This document shows positions 51,167 to 62,491 of a stretch of 64,000 nucleotides of DNA, one piece after another. Positions within the stretch are counted from its first letter, which is position 1, and each line of letters opens with the position of its first letter. Origin of the DNA: Aphanomyces cochlioides. Lineage: Eukaryota; Oomycota; Saprolegniomycetes; Saprolegniales; Verrucalvaceae. Made by a program: the position numbers and the translations under genes. The stretch spans positions 992,001 to 1,056,000 of the forward strand of contig JAHQRK010000018.1 in assembly GCA_019828595.1 (NCBI GenBank), given 5' to 3'. The notes beneath the pieces are model-generated. The model did not search any database. It saw only the letters and a program-made list of their open reading frames with translations, and had not been told where the DNA came from.

Positions 51167-53220
51167 GTATATGGGACCACATGCTCCCAAAGTGCCTGCA
51201 ATTGCTGGTGAATTTGCTTTTCGTGGTTTACTTTGGCGATGCGAATGCTATGAGCATAAGCTTCAAGTCGCTCGACGCGGCTTCTAAATTGAGCTTCGGC
51301 TCTTGCACGCTGCTTGACCACAAGCTTTGAGGCAACCTGTCGATGTGAGAAGCTGATGAAAGATAAACCAAGGCGTAAGGAGAGCACGATGTACAGACAA
51401 GAAAAGGATATTTGGATGGTCGTTGTGAACAACAGTCGTCTTGAGGTTCAGGTACAATGTCTTGCCGCTCTGACTGTCGAGTTGCGGAACCCACTCCTCG
51501 GAGAGTTTAGCTTTGAGGCATTGCTTTATCAAGTCTTTGCTATATCTCTTTTCACGAGATCATTGTGCTGTTGAGCATGTGCTGTACCTCCCACTCGACT
51601 TTGAATGCGCGGTGCTCGGCGGTGACTGCAGCCTCTGCTCGCTCTTCTTCCAATGTCAGCATGGAATTCCACTCGATGAGCTCGTCCACAAGAGGTGCCA
51701 TCGCCTAAATGTTTCAAATGAGATCTGCGTGTGCTCTTGCCTATACGCGATGCATTTCTCGTCGGTGTGACCACAAACTTCGCTCTTCTCGCCGTCGTTG
51801 TAGCTGATTCAATTGCCATCGATATGAAAATGCATTAATTGCATCGTGTCTTCGAAACGCGGCTTGAATTCTACTCGCACATGAATTGACAACATGAATC
51901 GAACATACTTCGTTGCTGCACTGCTTCCATTCTGTGGCTTGAGTTGTTCCACATAAAGACTCGCTTCGAATCGTCTGCAACTTTTTCGGAAGCGATATCG
52001 AAAAACGAGCCAAACCGCGATTCGCCTTGCCTACAACAGAAATAATTTCCGAGGCATCGTTGAGTTGCTCGTACGCTGTACTTCCTCCTCAAGGTTGTGA
52101 ATCGATCACGCTTGAACTGCCGCCATGCTAGCCACTGCCGTGATTTCCTCTAAACTCAATGATGAAATTTCAGCAAGACCACGAAAGGCCGACTTGTATG
52201 CATTTGACTGCCCATCTCATTTGTATTTCATGGGTTTGCATCAAACGCTTCAGCTGAATCATCCTAGCTACATGAGCTCTGTACACGCGTTGGATTCGTC
52301 GAGCACAGACAAGTCGTGCGTGTTCGCGGGCCATTTTGTCTTCTCGATGGTGATTCCAACTGGAGCTCTTTGTTTCTTACCGTTCCCTTGTTGGGTCTCT
52401 GCCCAACGCTGGGCTTCCAAAATTCGCGAGAAGCCAACTGAAGCTTGTGTAGCTGTAGCCTCTTTGACTTTAGCGACGTTTTCGTAGTGGTTTCGCAGTT
52501 GAGCATCCGACGAGACTCTCTCCAAATCTTGGTTGTTGCTCGGCATTGGCATTTCCTCCATAACTTGTCCATTCAAGAGCTGCTGGATCTGCCGCCTTGG
52601 CAACTCAACCATATCTGTCCACAATGAATAACATCCGTGCTGACTTTCATACCCTTGCAGAGCTGCAGCGGGGAAGCGAGGCTGGATTCCAATTGTCGAA
52701 GAAAGTTGTCCATCTGAAGAGCCCGATGGAGCTGCTTAGGATGTTTCTAAAGTGAGCCAGGAGGTGCTGACGAGATGGCATTACACGTACGCTGGGACCT
52801 TTCGCGTCTTGAGCACCAAGACCAATCTTTGCCACCACAGTTTGCATTGAGATCCTGCAATTTCAAGAAGATGATCGACCGCTAGTCAAAGTTTACCTCA
52901 AGTGCTCTCGCAACTCTTCATCCTTTTCAGTGCGCAGTGGTTGCAACTGCCGCAGTAAATCGTCCTCACGTTGCAAGCGCCATTCCTCACGGAAGCGACA
53001 AGCCATGAGTGCTTCTCTAGCTGGTCCCTGCAATGTTTTAGCAATGCTAGCTGCTTCTTTCATACCTCAGTTAAAAGAGCCAAGTCCTGAGAGCGAGCAA
53101 TGCTCAACCGCACGATCTCGCTCAACATGGCCTTCAACTTGGTCGTGCTGCCTGCTGGTGCTGCGGTGAAGTTAGTTTCAAGGCCCGGCATTCTACTTAC
53201 CATGAACCTCTGGCCGCATT
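51163..53220 (-). CDS. IQ-motif and WW-domain coiled-coil protein
   Basis: A multi-exon minus-strand gene. Reading 5' to 3': FMAPAGSTTKLKAMLSEI-type helix (near 53160), LAREAL/EEWRLQREDDLLRQL helices (about 52900-53000), MQTVVAKIGLGAQD (52847), a long coiled coil (52624-52268, QLRNHYENVAKVKEA), an IQ calmodulin-binding motif (ASRIQAAFRRHDAINAF near 51840), and a WW domain (LSEEWVPQLDSQSGKTLYLN near 51480). It ends in a helical tail, LEAYAHSIRIAKVNHEKQ, at 51163. The architecture suggests a cytoskeletal or flagellar protein. The first exon and several borders are uncertain. Its stop codon overlaps that of the kinase-PP2C gene. Confidence 0.65.
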
Positions 53221-53441
53221 CGCTCGCGCGAGTTTTGGTATTCTACAAACTATCAGCCATTGAGCTAACCAAATTGTACTTCTCGACGTCGTTGTCGGCG
53301 GCGCTAGCATTCGTGATGCATGTGCAAGGTGTAGACGATCCTCAGTAACTGCTTACGTAACTGCAATGCCATGGGGCAATATATATTAGCTATAAGATCA
53401 ATCGCCTCGCAGCTACCTGCGTAGCTAGCTAGCTCCAACGT

Positions 53442-54548
53442 CTAAGCCGATGCAGTGGCGGAGGCAAAGGGGGACTTGGTGCGGGCCTTGAGATCTGACA
53501 TCCAGATTCGCACGGTTTCAAGTCCTGGTTCCTTCTCAGGCAGCCACTCCACGTATATTTGAAGATCTCTTCGCTCGGATACGAGGGGCATGAGGACGGC
53601 GATGAACTTGGCGCGCACGGCTTGAGTCAAATGCGGAATTTCGACGCCACGGGCGGGAATTTTCGTAGCGTTGATTTTCTTGTCCATGATTATGGCGAGC
53701 CAATTGCCAAGGTATTCAAACTTGGGCAAGTGCTTCTTGCAGACGTCTGTGTACAAGACGCCAAGGAATTCGCTGGAGAGCAACTTGCATCGCTTTTGCA
53801 GTTTGTGGTACGCGTTCAACTCCTGGTACATTTGCATCGCGGCTGAACCTTCCATTCCATGAATGCCTTGCGAGTAGCAGTTGGGGCACAAGTTGAAGTT
53901 CACACAGACACTGCATGCCCAGACAGTTCCTTTGATAGGCTGCTGGCCGCAGCCGTCGCAGAAGCTAGTGTCGACTTCTTTGCCACCGGACCGTTTGAGA
54001 AAACTGGGCAGAGAGGGTAGGCTCTTCGAAATAGTTGGCAAATTCGACTTGGCCATGTGCATGATTGACGCGCGCGTACCACCGACAGATTTGTTTGTCG
54101 GAGACGGAAAGTCTACAATCGATTGCTGGTACGCCATGGACGCACGGTGGCCATGCTCTCTCGGTTCACTCTTAAAGTACGCTCCCTTGGAGCCACTTCC
54201 CAGTTCGACTCGTCGCGTAGCATGGAGCGTTTGTGTTGAATCATGAGGTCCAGTCGGTCCGTAGAAAGCGTGGTGCGCAAACATCGAAAACGAATTGCGA
54301 TTTTGCTCGGCTTCTTCACTGAAGGGGTCTTTAGGCGATCCGGGGGTGCCCAAGTCACTGTCGTCGTCGTCCACATCGTCGTTCACCACAATATCCTTCA
54401 CTTTCGCTGTGATCGCAGGCACACTGGCGCCAGGGCTCAATGGAACTTCACCATTGTCTGTACCAACGACGTGCTCAGGGCTGATCTCCGACATCTCTCT
54501 GCGCCGTGAAGGACGTCCGTCGACTAGATGAATTATGGACTGACTCAT
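53442..54548 (-). CDS. ZZ-type zinc-finger protein
   Basis: A single exon of 368 residues from the ATG at 54548. The N-terminal half is acidic and Ser-rich with no fold apparent (VVNDDVDDDDSDLGTPGSP). At about 195-240 lies a ZZ zinc finger: FCDGCGQQPIKGTVWACSVC ... FNLCPNCYSQGIHG. The C-terminal 130 residues are a globular helical part (YHKLQKRCKLLSSEFLGVLY, IPHLTQAVRAKFIAVLMPLV). ZZ fingers bind protein N-termini or SUMO/histone tails; partner unknown. The 5' flank (54549-54945) is A/T-rich with no gene. Confidence 0.8.
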   Translation of the reverse strand: MSQSIIHLVDGRPSRRREMSEISPEHVVGTDNGEVPLSPGASVPAITAKVKDIVVNDDVDDDDSDLGTPGSPKDPFSEEAEQNRNSFSMFAHHAFYGPTGPHDSTQTLHATRRVELGSGSKGAYFKSEPREHGHRASMAYQQSIVDFPSPTNKSVGGTRASIMHMAKSNLPTISKSLPSLPSFLKRSGGKEVDTSFCDGCGQQPIKGTVWACSVCVNFNLCPNCYSQGIHGMEGSAAMQMYQELNAYHKLQKRCKLLSSEFLGVLYTDVCKKHLPKFEYLGNWLAIIMDKKINATKIPARGVEIPHLTQAVRAKFIAVLMPLVSERRDLQIYVEWLPEKEPGLETVRIWMSDLKARTKSPFASATASA

Positions 54549-54945
54549 GCGCGTGGGATTGGTCGCTTTCAGGCTTATTTCTATTTGAAATTATTTACAA
54601 AAAATTAATTATACATACAAACATGAGTATTCCGTCTCAAGTTTTATTTTATTTCACCTTGCAGTCAATGAATAAGACAGGAATAAAACGGGGTCGATAC
54701 CAATATTTCATTGGATAAAATTTATCCAATTAAAATCATTTCTGAAATATTAAGCCAATGCATGACGGAAGAAATTTCTATTTTGACCAATCAAATAATT
54801 CTTTTCCATCCCATACCACCCTGTTGTCAACGATGAGCTCATCTAAATGCTGCGCGCTTGTCAAACGCCCGTTGGCTTGACGGAGATGTGTGTGGATGCG
54901 TGTAGAGTCGAATCACAGAGATCCATGACATGTATAATTTACTTT
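54549..54945. other. A/T-rich intergenic region
   Basis: Separates the ZZ gene start from the 3' end of the TBC1D23-like gene. Contains ATTGG/CCAAT words; nothing else recognised. Confidence 0.4.
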
Positions 54946-57141
54946 CTACGCCGTCAGCGTCGGGAGGGCGATTTCGATTTCTTCGTCATCGCTCAAACTT
55001 CCTCGAGGCTCCATCGGTTCACCAGTCAAATCCTCTTCGCCTTCAAAACCTTCTGTGGACGTCGTGCTTTCAGCAACGCTGTTGCGGCGCTTGAGGTACC
55101 ATCCGCTGAGTCGGCTCTTAAGTGATTCGCGAGGAGCAGCGGATGATCCATTACTGAGGACGGAAGTCAAACTCAAGCGTTCCTTGGATGATCCATTGTT
55201 TGAGCCTTGCGATGACAATCTTGTAAACGATGGAGGCAAGCTCGGCAGTTTTAACAAACTTTTTCGCTTGGGTTTCTTGACTTCATCAGGATCGACACCA
55301 GCATCAACGCGGCAGTGGCGGCATTCAGCTTGGTCATGGCCGATCAGTTCACTCACAGATGTGAAATCAGCATCTCGCATGAAGGCGTGCCATGCGGCAT
55401 AGCCTCCATCGAGACAGCTCACAAAGCGAAAGCCATGTTTTTGGAAGAAGAGAGCCGCACGGTTGAGCACTGCAATGTCATCACGGATTCCTTCACGAAT
55501 ATGAGCAGCGATCTCATCTGAGCCACCAGCAGTCGGCAGAGCAGCTCCATGGCCAACAAGAACAAGGTGAACTTGAGAGCGGAGAGGTTTGAGTGCGTCC
55601 AAAGTCACATCCATGAGTTCGGGATTGTCAAAAACAGTAGAGTCAAGTGGAAATGCAGACGGAATTGATCCGCTCTTGATATCCTGTGATGATCGAGTGC
55701 TTCTACAGTCGACAATAAAGTACCGCAAATGATGAGTCGTCGCGCCGAGATTGGCGGACGCAATCTCAGCAACACTGGTTGTGAGACACAACAGTGGTGG
55801 CGGTGGTTCATGGCTTGCTTCTGGGTGTTCAAACTGGGTGACTTGCGTCTTCTCATTGTACCAGTAGAAGCGACCGGTGAGCGTCTTGGATTCATGCTTG
55901 GTCCAAACTGCCATATCAACTTTGTTCAAATTGTCAGCAGAAGATGGACGAAAGAACGCTGGATGGGGAAAGACGCGCCAAAGGTGTGTGTAAGATGTGG
56001 GAGTTTTGCGACGGAGAGAAGTCGCAAGCATCGCGGTCACAGCTGCACGGTCAGGACGCTCAAGAGCCCACAGTGGTTTGAGTACTGCTCTGACACTGTC
56101 ACTCGTTGTCTCTGCAAGAATAGCCTCGCGGTGGAGCAAGACAATTGCCAAGACGACAAAGAGCCCAAAGTCCATATCTTCAGTGATCAAGTATTGGTCA
56201 AGCAAGTAGAGAAAGGATGTTGGCTGGAGTCGGCGGTAAAGATTGCAGCAGAAATAATCGAGAGGAACAATTCGTTGCATCCAATCTGGAGCCCATTGCA
56301 TGAGGAATTGTGCGAGAGGAGGGTCATGGTAGATCAACAGTTGCTCGGTCAATTTCTGTCGTTGTTCCATTTCAATGGGCACATCGTCGTGGAATGAGAA
56401 GACTCCACTGACCAAATGAGGAAGATATAAAGCACAGTAGCGGTAGTAGCAATCGTAGATAGTGTGGAGAGGAAGCTGGAGGAGGAAGAAAGGCGCGAGC
56501 GCGTGTGCCATGCCACTGGTGTACGGAACAGATTTGGCCTTGAGGAGCCATAGCAGCACGGTTTCCATGCCACTTCGTGCAAAGTCTCCGGCAATATATT
56601 GCAGAGAGACAAAGACTTCATCGATTTCCTTGGCCATGAGTGGATCCCGAGGCATGGCAGCAAGACGTTCTGTAATCGCTTCCAAATCGTCCGCTAAGGC
56701 AGCTTGGCGTTGAGTGTCGTTCACATTGAGAAGAATTTGCCATATGATGCCACGATATAGAAATGCATCTCGATCTGGAATCGCAAGGAATTTGGTCTGG
56801 AGTGTACGCACGACATCTTCACGCCGCGGCGTTGGTTCATTCAACTTGTCTTTCAGTTGATCTTCCAGTGTCATCGCGACGCTAATATCATGAATTCGCC
56901 ATCGTTGCCAGAGACGTTGCACAAAGAGCTTTTTCAATGCAACCTTCCGTTGGTACTCAATCGTCGTGTCGTCGGACGCGCTCGTCCTCTGATCGAAGAG
57001 TACTTCGTCCATGTCGCCAAGGACGGTGACTTGGGTTATGGAACGTCTGGGGGAAGAGACGAAGTTCGAAGTAAAAAATACCAATCCAATGTGAGAAAGT
57101 CCAAAAATATATTCTTCGAAATTCGATCGTAGAAACGACAT
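54946..57141 (-). CDS. TBC1D23-like protein with WW and rhodanese domains
   Basis: A single exon of 731 residues from the ATG at 57141 (a second ATG, MDEVLFDQ, at about codon 43). Residues about 110-380 form a TBC domain (FLYRGIIWQILLN, IYDCYYRYCALYLPHL, FLYLLDQYLITEDMDFGLFV) that lacks the IxxDxxR arginine-finger motif, as in catalytically dead TBC1D23. A WW-like repeat follows (LTGRFYWYNEKTQVTQFEHP, about 435-455), then a rhodanese-like domain (LRYFIVDCRSTRS ... FVSCLDGGYAAWHAFM, about 485-605). The tail is Ser-rich and acidic. TBC1D23 links endosome-derived vesicles to golgins at the trans-Golgi; that role is inferred. The WW insertion is not part of the animal protein as I know it. Confidence 0.85.
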   Translation of the reverse strand: MSFLRSNFEEYIFGLSHIGLVFFTSNFVSSPRRSITQVTVLGDMDEVLFDQRTSASDDTTIEYQRKVALKKLFVQRLWQRWRIHDISVAMTLEDQLKDKLNEPTPRREDVVRTLQTKFLAIPDRDAFLYRGIIWQILLNVNDTQRQAALADDLEAITERLAAMPRDPLMAKEIDEVFVSLQYIAGDFARSGMETVLLWLLKAKSVPYTSGMAHALAPFFLLQLPLHTIYDCYYRYCALYLPHLVSGVFSFHDDVPIEMEQRQKLTEQLLIYHDPPLAQFLMQWAPDWMQRIVPLDYFCCNLYRRLQPTSFLYLLDQYLITEDMDFGLFVVLAIVLLHREAILAETTSDSVRAVLKPLWALERPDRAAVTAMLATSLRRKTPTSYTHLWRVFPHPAFFRPSSADNLNKVDMAVWTKHESKTLTGRFYWYNEKTQVTQFEHPEASHEPPPPLLCLTTSVAEIASANLGATTHHLRYFIVDCRSTRSSQDIKSGSIPSAFPLDSTVFDNPELMDVTLDALKPLRSQVHLVLVGHGAALPTAGGSDEIAAHIREGIRDDIAVLNRAALFFQKHGFRFVSCLDGGYAAWHAFMRDADFTSVSELIGHDQAECRHCRVDAGVDPDEVKKPKRKSLLKLPSLPPSFTRLSSQGSNNGSSKERLSLTSVLSNGSSAAPRESLKSRLSGWYLKRRNSVAESTTSTEGFEGEEDLTGEPMEPRGSLSDDEEIEIALPTLTA

Positions 57142-57422
57142 CCCAAAAGGAGAAACATTAGACGTAAAGTTAAAAATAGACTTTTTATTGCAAAAATAGA
57201 AAAAGAATTAAAATATAAATAGAATTAAAACTCTAAATCATAAATTCTTTTTTGGATTTTTTTACTGAGTGGTAGTACGTTTAACGCGTTTTTATATTTG
57301 GACCTGTCCGTAGGACTCAACGAATGAACGACCAGAACCGGCCAGAGACACAATGGTCGACGACGGAAGATCTCCATCTCTCCATGGCGAGGTCACGGCG
57401 GCGAGACGGATAGCAACAACGA
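57142..57422. other. A/T-rich intergenic region
   Basis: Very A/T-rich 57170-57290; holds the 5' region of the TBC1D23-like gene and the 3' end of the armadillo gene. No further feature. Confidence 0.4.
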
Positions 57423-60400
57423 TTAGGATTTGACAGCATAGAGCTTATTGGAGAATTTGATCCCCGCGGTCGTGTTGCCTTTTCGAATAATGCGGCCACG
57501 CCCTCTGGAATTGTCCATCCACTGCAGCAACCCCGTGATCTAAGCAAAGTGAAAGAACGCAGGAGTGGCAAGGAATACCTGACTCTCGGGCATGTCATAC
57601 TCGCGCTTGTCCTTGAAGATTTCAATCGCAACGCGAGCAAGCATCATGAAGAACGAGACGTATTTTTTCTTGTCGGGCGGGCACGGGAACCCTTTGTACA
57701 TTGCCAAGAACGTCTTGAAGTATGTCAAGATGTCCTTGTACAGACGCTTGACGGCTAGTCGGTCCAAAAATGCAGGAATGATCTCGAAATCGACGGCGAA
57801 ATTCACCTACGCCATATGCCAATCAACTCGATACGATCGACTTATCATACCACAGCCTCGAGACCAACGTCCAGGGCGTCGTCTTTTGTGGCGTCGGGGA
57901 CACTTGTGTAAAAATCGCAAATGATCTACACCGCTGGCGTTGAAAGAGCTGAAGACGAAGCTTACCTTGAGGGGTTTTTGCTCTCGTTGAATTATGTGAA
58001 CCATTTCAATCATGGATTGAAGAATCGGTTCATGCGAAGACTTGCGCAGCTTGGACATGTCCTCGTCATCGTTGGTCGAGATGGGTCGGTGGTGCGTTTC
58101 GTACAGGTAGCTCAGTACGATTTTGAGGAAATTGAACGGATCGTACGACGTCACAAGCTGATGGACATCACTCGATTCAATCGCTCGGGCGTATGGATTG
58201 AGATAATTCAAGATGATTTCCCGGAGCATGGCAGTCGTATTGGTCAAGTACGGGTACTTCTTGGCTCCCACGAGTGTGACGGCCTCGCAAAACAAATTGC
58301 GACTGAAATACCGATGGCGCAGTTTGCCAAAGTTGGGTCGCTGTGGGCATGGCGAAAACTCGTAGTCTTTTCGTCGCTTTTCCTTGAGTTTGTTCTCGTG
58401 TACGACGGCTAGAACTTTGTTGAGGATTGTATCGACATCCGTTGGAAGCACAGGTGGTGTTGCGACACCACTGTCGACCAAATACCGCCTCAAGATGGAA
58501 AAATGCACGCCTTTGCCTTCCGAACAAGCTTCCAAACACTTGTACGCACGGCACAAAAAGGCATCTAGACACAGGATGGCTTCGATGCTGCGGAAATGGA
58601 CTCACCTATTGCTTGCTGATCGTTCAGTTCGAGCGTGAGCTCTGGTTCAGGGGCGGGCGTGGGGCTGTAGATTTGAGGACGTTTCGCTGACGGAGATGCC
58701 AGTGTCAAGTATTTGCTAGCTTTGGGAATTTCCACGTCTTCCTCTCGCATCAGCAGACTCTCGAGCTTTTCTTGACGGACTTGCTTCAATTGAGCCTCCA
58801 AGAAGAACTATCTCTCATTCATGACGACGTTTTGCTCTTGAATTTGCGTACCTGGTTCGTTTCACACGTGTACAAGAGGTTCTGCGCGACCTTGACAGCT
58901 TCCTCCAGAAGTAATTTATCTCCTGTGAGTTGTTGTATTGCTCGCTGGGCATCCAAGAATTTGGACTCGGGCACCATCCGCACAACTGGCTGAGGACGCT
59001 GATGCTCCTCTAGAGCTTTCTGAGCTGTCGCCAAGGCGACGGTATTCTTGCTCATTTCGTTCTCCAACGTCACGCGTGTTGCTCTCTCGGAACTCCAAGC
59101 TTTCTGGGCATCCTCGAGCGCGGCTTCCAAGTATTGGACACGGTGGAGCAAAGCTTCGTGAATTTCAGCATCGGCTACAGACCGCTCGTTGTGCACACAG
59201 AGGAGTTTGTGTTGCTCCGCCAGGCGCCGCTTCATGATCTTGTAATTGAACACCACTTTGCGCACCTTGGCTCGCTCAAATTCGATCGTCTTCGTTGCTT
59301 CGACGAGGGCTTGTCGAGATGCATGTAGTTCCATGTCACGCGCGCTTGAATTTGACTCAACTCCGACAGAACGAGCGTTAGATGACGGTGGCACAGTAGT
59401 TGGCGGCGTTTTCGTCGGTGAGTTTTCGTTTGAAAAGCAATTGCTGTTGAGTTCATCCATGGGATCGCATTTCTCGAGATCAATTTGGCCAGCGATGTCA
59501 AGAAGCGTCTTCCCCTTGCCACTGCTTTCGCTGGTACTATTCTCAATGCCAAGGATTTTCGACGGCGACTCGATATTGATGGAATTCCGTGTGGTCGATG
59601 TTGGTTTCACCACCGTCATGTCGGGAAGAGGGGCCACAGCTGATCCACGGGCATTTGACGTTGTCTGCTGGGATGGAACGTTCTTCCACAAAGCAGATCG
59701 ACGCATGTCAATGGCTGCGTCCATGTGAGCAAGCGTCTTTTGGATGAACGCAACGCGGTCAGCGCTCTCGTTGTCGTCGGTCTCAATCGATATACCATCC
59801 AGCTTCGCCTTGATGGCTTTGACGATGCTTGTCGGCCTACGTGCTACTTTAATCTACGTCGTCGGACTTTTCTACCGTGACGTGGCAGCACACGCATTCT
59901 TTACGAGGCGATCTCGACACGCTGGGTCTTGAAACAGCTCAAAGAGAAGCACGATCGAGTCTGTGGTGGCGTCGTCTGTGAATCCAATGGCATGCTCGAC
60001 AACATCCAAGACAGCGTCGGCGCACAGAAGTGGTTTAGCTAGATCGTTCGCCACCAAACTGCAGGAGAAACATTTTTAGTCGCCCATGAGCAGGACTAGA
60101 ATACCTGTTTAGAATCGCGACGCCATGGGATTGGATGCAGGCGTCCGTCGTGTGCAGCGTCATTATCCGCACGACAGTGTCAACGACACGAGGCGTGATG
60201 TCTCCTTCCATCTGGATATCATCGCCGTCGAGGTCTGCAAGTAAGAAGTAAAGCAAGTCGGACGCGCTGATCGCAAGGTCTTTGTCGTCGTAGTATTGAC
60301 TCAACGCCTCGAGGACAATCGGAAGACCACCATGAGAGAGAATGCTCGTTTTGCAGTCATCGTCGAAGGCCATGAGCTGGAGGAAGCGGCAACCGTGTTG

Positions 60401-60889
60401 CTGCAGGGCCAAGTTGGATGTATGTCGTGCCATGCTCAACACGCAAAGTGGAACGCCACCACATCCATGTAGCTGAACTCTGTGAGCTGCATCAAATGCA
60501 AGCGGATAGAGTGCCTGCAGTCCTGCCGTGTGAACTGCCGTGTCGTCCATTGTCCGCTGCATGGCGGTGATGAGGCTCTTGGGAACTTGTTCTCGCATGA
60601 GGAGCTTTCGTTCCATTTCGCCACGACAGCCGAGCTTCTTGACAACCTATTCAACATGTCATGGACCATCCTGCTTGGAAGCGCCTACCTGGCAGACAAT
60701 CTGATGGGCAGCACTTGGTTCAGAGAGGACCTTGGTGGCGCTCACGACGATCTGCTGGAGTTGCAGCCCGTCGATTTCAGCTAGACGGTCGAGCACGCCA
60801 CGCCATCCGTCCAGGTGAAGATCTTCTTTCTTGGCCACTGCCAGCGTCAGGAGATGATCGAACGAAAGCGTGTCGCCGTCCCCTGCCAT
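57423..60889 (-). CDS. Armadillo-repeat / coiled-coil protein, unrecognised
   Basis: Probable single gene from the ATG at 60889 (an in-frame stop lies upstream). Exons to about 59890 give armadillo-like helices: LQALYPLAFDAAHRVQLHGCGGVPLCVLSM, HGCRFLQLMAFDDDCKTSI, GGLPIVLEALSQYYDDKDLA, IVLLFELFQDPACRDRL. A splice near 59820-59895 restores frame into VKAIKAKLDGISIETDD and HMDAAIDMRRS. A Ser/Thr-rich part and a coiled coil follow (59330-58820; VLFNYKIMKRRLAEQHKLL-like). A conserved-looking helical C-terminal part (58556-57423) contains LRRYLVDSGVATPP, NLFCEAVTLVGAKKYP, YLTNTTAMLREIILNYLNPYA and VNFAVDFEIIPAFLDR. This shape fits large cytoskeletal or ciliary proteins, but I cannot name it. One versus two genes is not settled. 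Confidence 0.55.
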
Positions 60890-61030
60890 GGAAATAACGC
60901 TGCAGAGGGAAGCAGTACGAGGTAACGACTTCGACCCGCCGTTTCCAACAACGGTTTCATCAAGGCTTTCTATCACGATGTCGTGAGAAGAATGGGAGAG
61001 CTTGAAGATGGACGAGAGGTTGTTAAGTTG

Positions 61031-61732
61031 TTAGTTCTGCGGGGAAAACGGTGGACCATGACCAGGGATAATTCGCTGCGGACTCCACTTGAGCACGAAA
61101 GCTCGGCTTTCCTCTTGGACTTGAGGTTGTTCCGAGATAGTTCGGAAGTAGTCCTCGTCATCTTGGCAATCCCAGAGGTTGCCAACCACTGCAATACGCG
61201 TGAGGTGCTCGTTCGAGTCGAATTCAATGCCGAGGGGAGACTCAAGAAGGAGAGAGGAGCAATGGCCAGTGTGACCAGGAGTCGTGACGAGACGAATAGA
61301 ACCATCCACGCCACGAGGATCGTTCAGTGGAGGAGAGTGCTCTCCCCATGGATGGATCTTCCCGCCAGTAAAGAATTCATCATGAAAGAAGCGGACCGTG
61401 TCAATGCCAACAGAGGCAGGAGTTGAACAGATCGTCGTGTACGAACTGCGGAGATTCGCATCGCCGCCGAGAATATGAAACGCATCGGGGAATGCTGAAA
61501 GGCCTCCGATGTGATCTGAATGCCCATGGGATGCAATCACATGGGTAATGTCTGCAGCAGCAAGACCAACTACGGCTAATGAGTCTAGCAGGTGAGGAAG
61601 AGCCCATGCTCCACTAGTGTCAAAGAGGATGTTGAACTTGCCGAATTGAATGAGCGTCACTGAGCAGTCGACATCATACATGCCGTCTTCCAGCTCCTTG
61701 TACTTGCCTTCGCGAAGGACCGTCACCTTCAT
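61031..61732 (-). CDS. MBLAC1: MBLAC1-like metallo-beta-lactamase-fold hydrolase
   Basis: A single exon of 233 residues from the ATG at 61732. Zinc ligands are visible in order: ASHGHSDHIGG (HxHxDH), VTTPGHTGHCSSLLL (His), VVGNLWDCQDD (Asp) and RIIPGHGPPFSP (His). The length and the GNLWDCQDDEDYF segment match MBLAC1, described in animals as a nuclease for replication-dependent histone pre-mRNA 3' ends. Whether that substrate applies here is unknown; glyoxalase-type hydrolysis is the alternative. It lies about 140 bases upstream of the armadillo gene on the same strand. Confidence 0.85.
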   Translation of the reverse strand: MKVTVLREGKYKELEDGMYDVDCSVTLIQFGKFNILFDTSGAWALPHLLDSLAVVGLAAADITHVIASHGHSDHIGGLSAFPDAFHILGGDANLRSSYTTICSTPASVGIDTVRFFHDEFFTGGKIHPWGEHSPPLNDPRGVDGSIRLVTTPGHTGHCSSLLLESPLGIEFDSNEHLTRIAVVGNLWDCQDDEDYFRTISEQPQVQEESRAFVLKWSPQRIIPGHGPPFSPQN

Positions 61733-62041
61733 TTCTCCTGGTCACGATTGGCTAAATTCGTTTCCAAGATGCAAACTATATCACCTTGCTGGCATTTCGC
61801 CCATGACGCTGTCTTGAAGCCCACGCCAGCGAATGCCTCTAGCGTCATAACTATGCGGCCATGCGTGCGAGCGTGGGCTCATGCTTTCATCGAAACTTGT
61901 GTCGGAAGTTCAGTGCCTTGCCTAGAATGCTGGCGACGGGCTGCGCTGAAATGATCTTGCCTTCATCGTTGTTTGGCTATCCAAGAGTGCTCATCATCGT
62001 CATCCTGGCGTCCCTTGTCTGAAATTCCGGAAGTTGTCGTC

Positions 62042-62491
62042 ATGAAGATTGTGGAGGCACACATTTCGGATCCACGCTGGTTATTTCGACCCGTCCCCTT
62101 CAAGACGGCATGTGATCCTGTTCAAGATCGGAAGAGTTTTCAAGTCAGTTTTCCCCACGCAGCAGTACTGGGCATACGAAGGCGACGTCAAGGACACAGC
62201 AGACATGGGAATGCGCACTTGACTTCGGCCAAGCGACGGCTGTGCCGCGGAAATCCTCAGGACTTTCTCATTTGCGAATTTGACGTCTTTGCCATGCAAG
62301 AACAAATCCTCGTGAGGCATGAAGAACCGATTACTGCTATGGACTCCGACAGACTCGACCTCCGTGACACCGTGGCAACGCTCAAGCAATGCCAAGAAGA
62401 GCACCTAGACGCGCGCCAAGATCAAGGAACAGCCGAAATGCGTGGCCGTCTTGCTGAGCTGCAGTACGGACACCGTTTACAGCGAGCGTAA
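62042..62491 (+). CDS. Possible coiled-coil protein, unrecognised
   Basis: A frame of 149 codons from the ATG at 62042. The first 80 residues look non-conserved; the last 50 (MDSDRLDLRDTVATLKQC, QEEHLDARQDQGTAEMRGRL) are a plausible coiled coil. A diverged homolog of this piece lies on the opposite strand at 62600-62745, which supports past coding use. It may be a decayed fragment. Confidence 0.35.
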   Translation: MKIVEAHISDPRWLFRPVPFKTACDPVQDRKSFQVSFPHAAVLGIRRRRQGHSRHGNAHLTSAKRRLCRGNPQDFLICEFDVFAMQEQILVRHEEPITAMDSDRLDLRDTVATLKQCQEEHLDARQDQGTAEMRGRLAELQYGHRLQRA

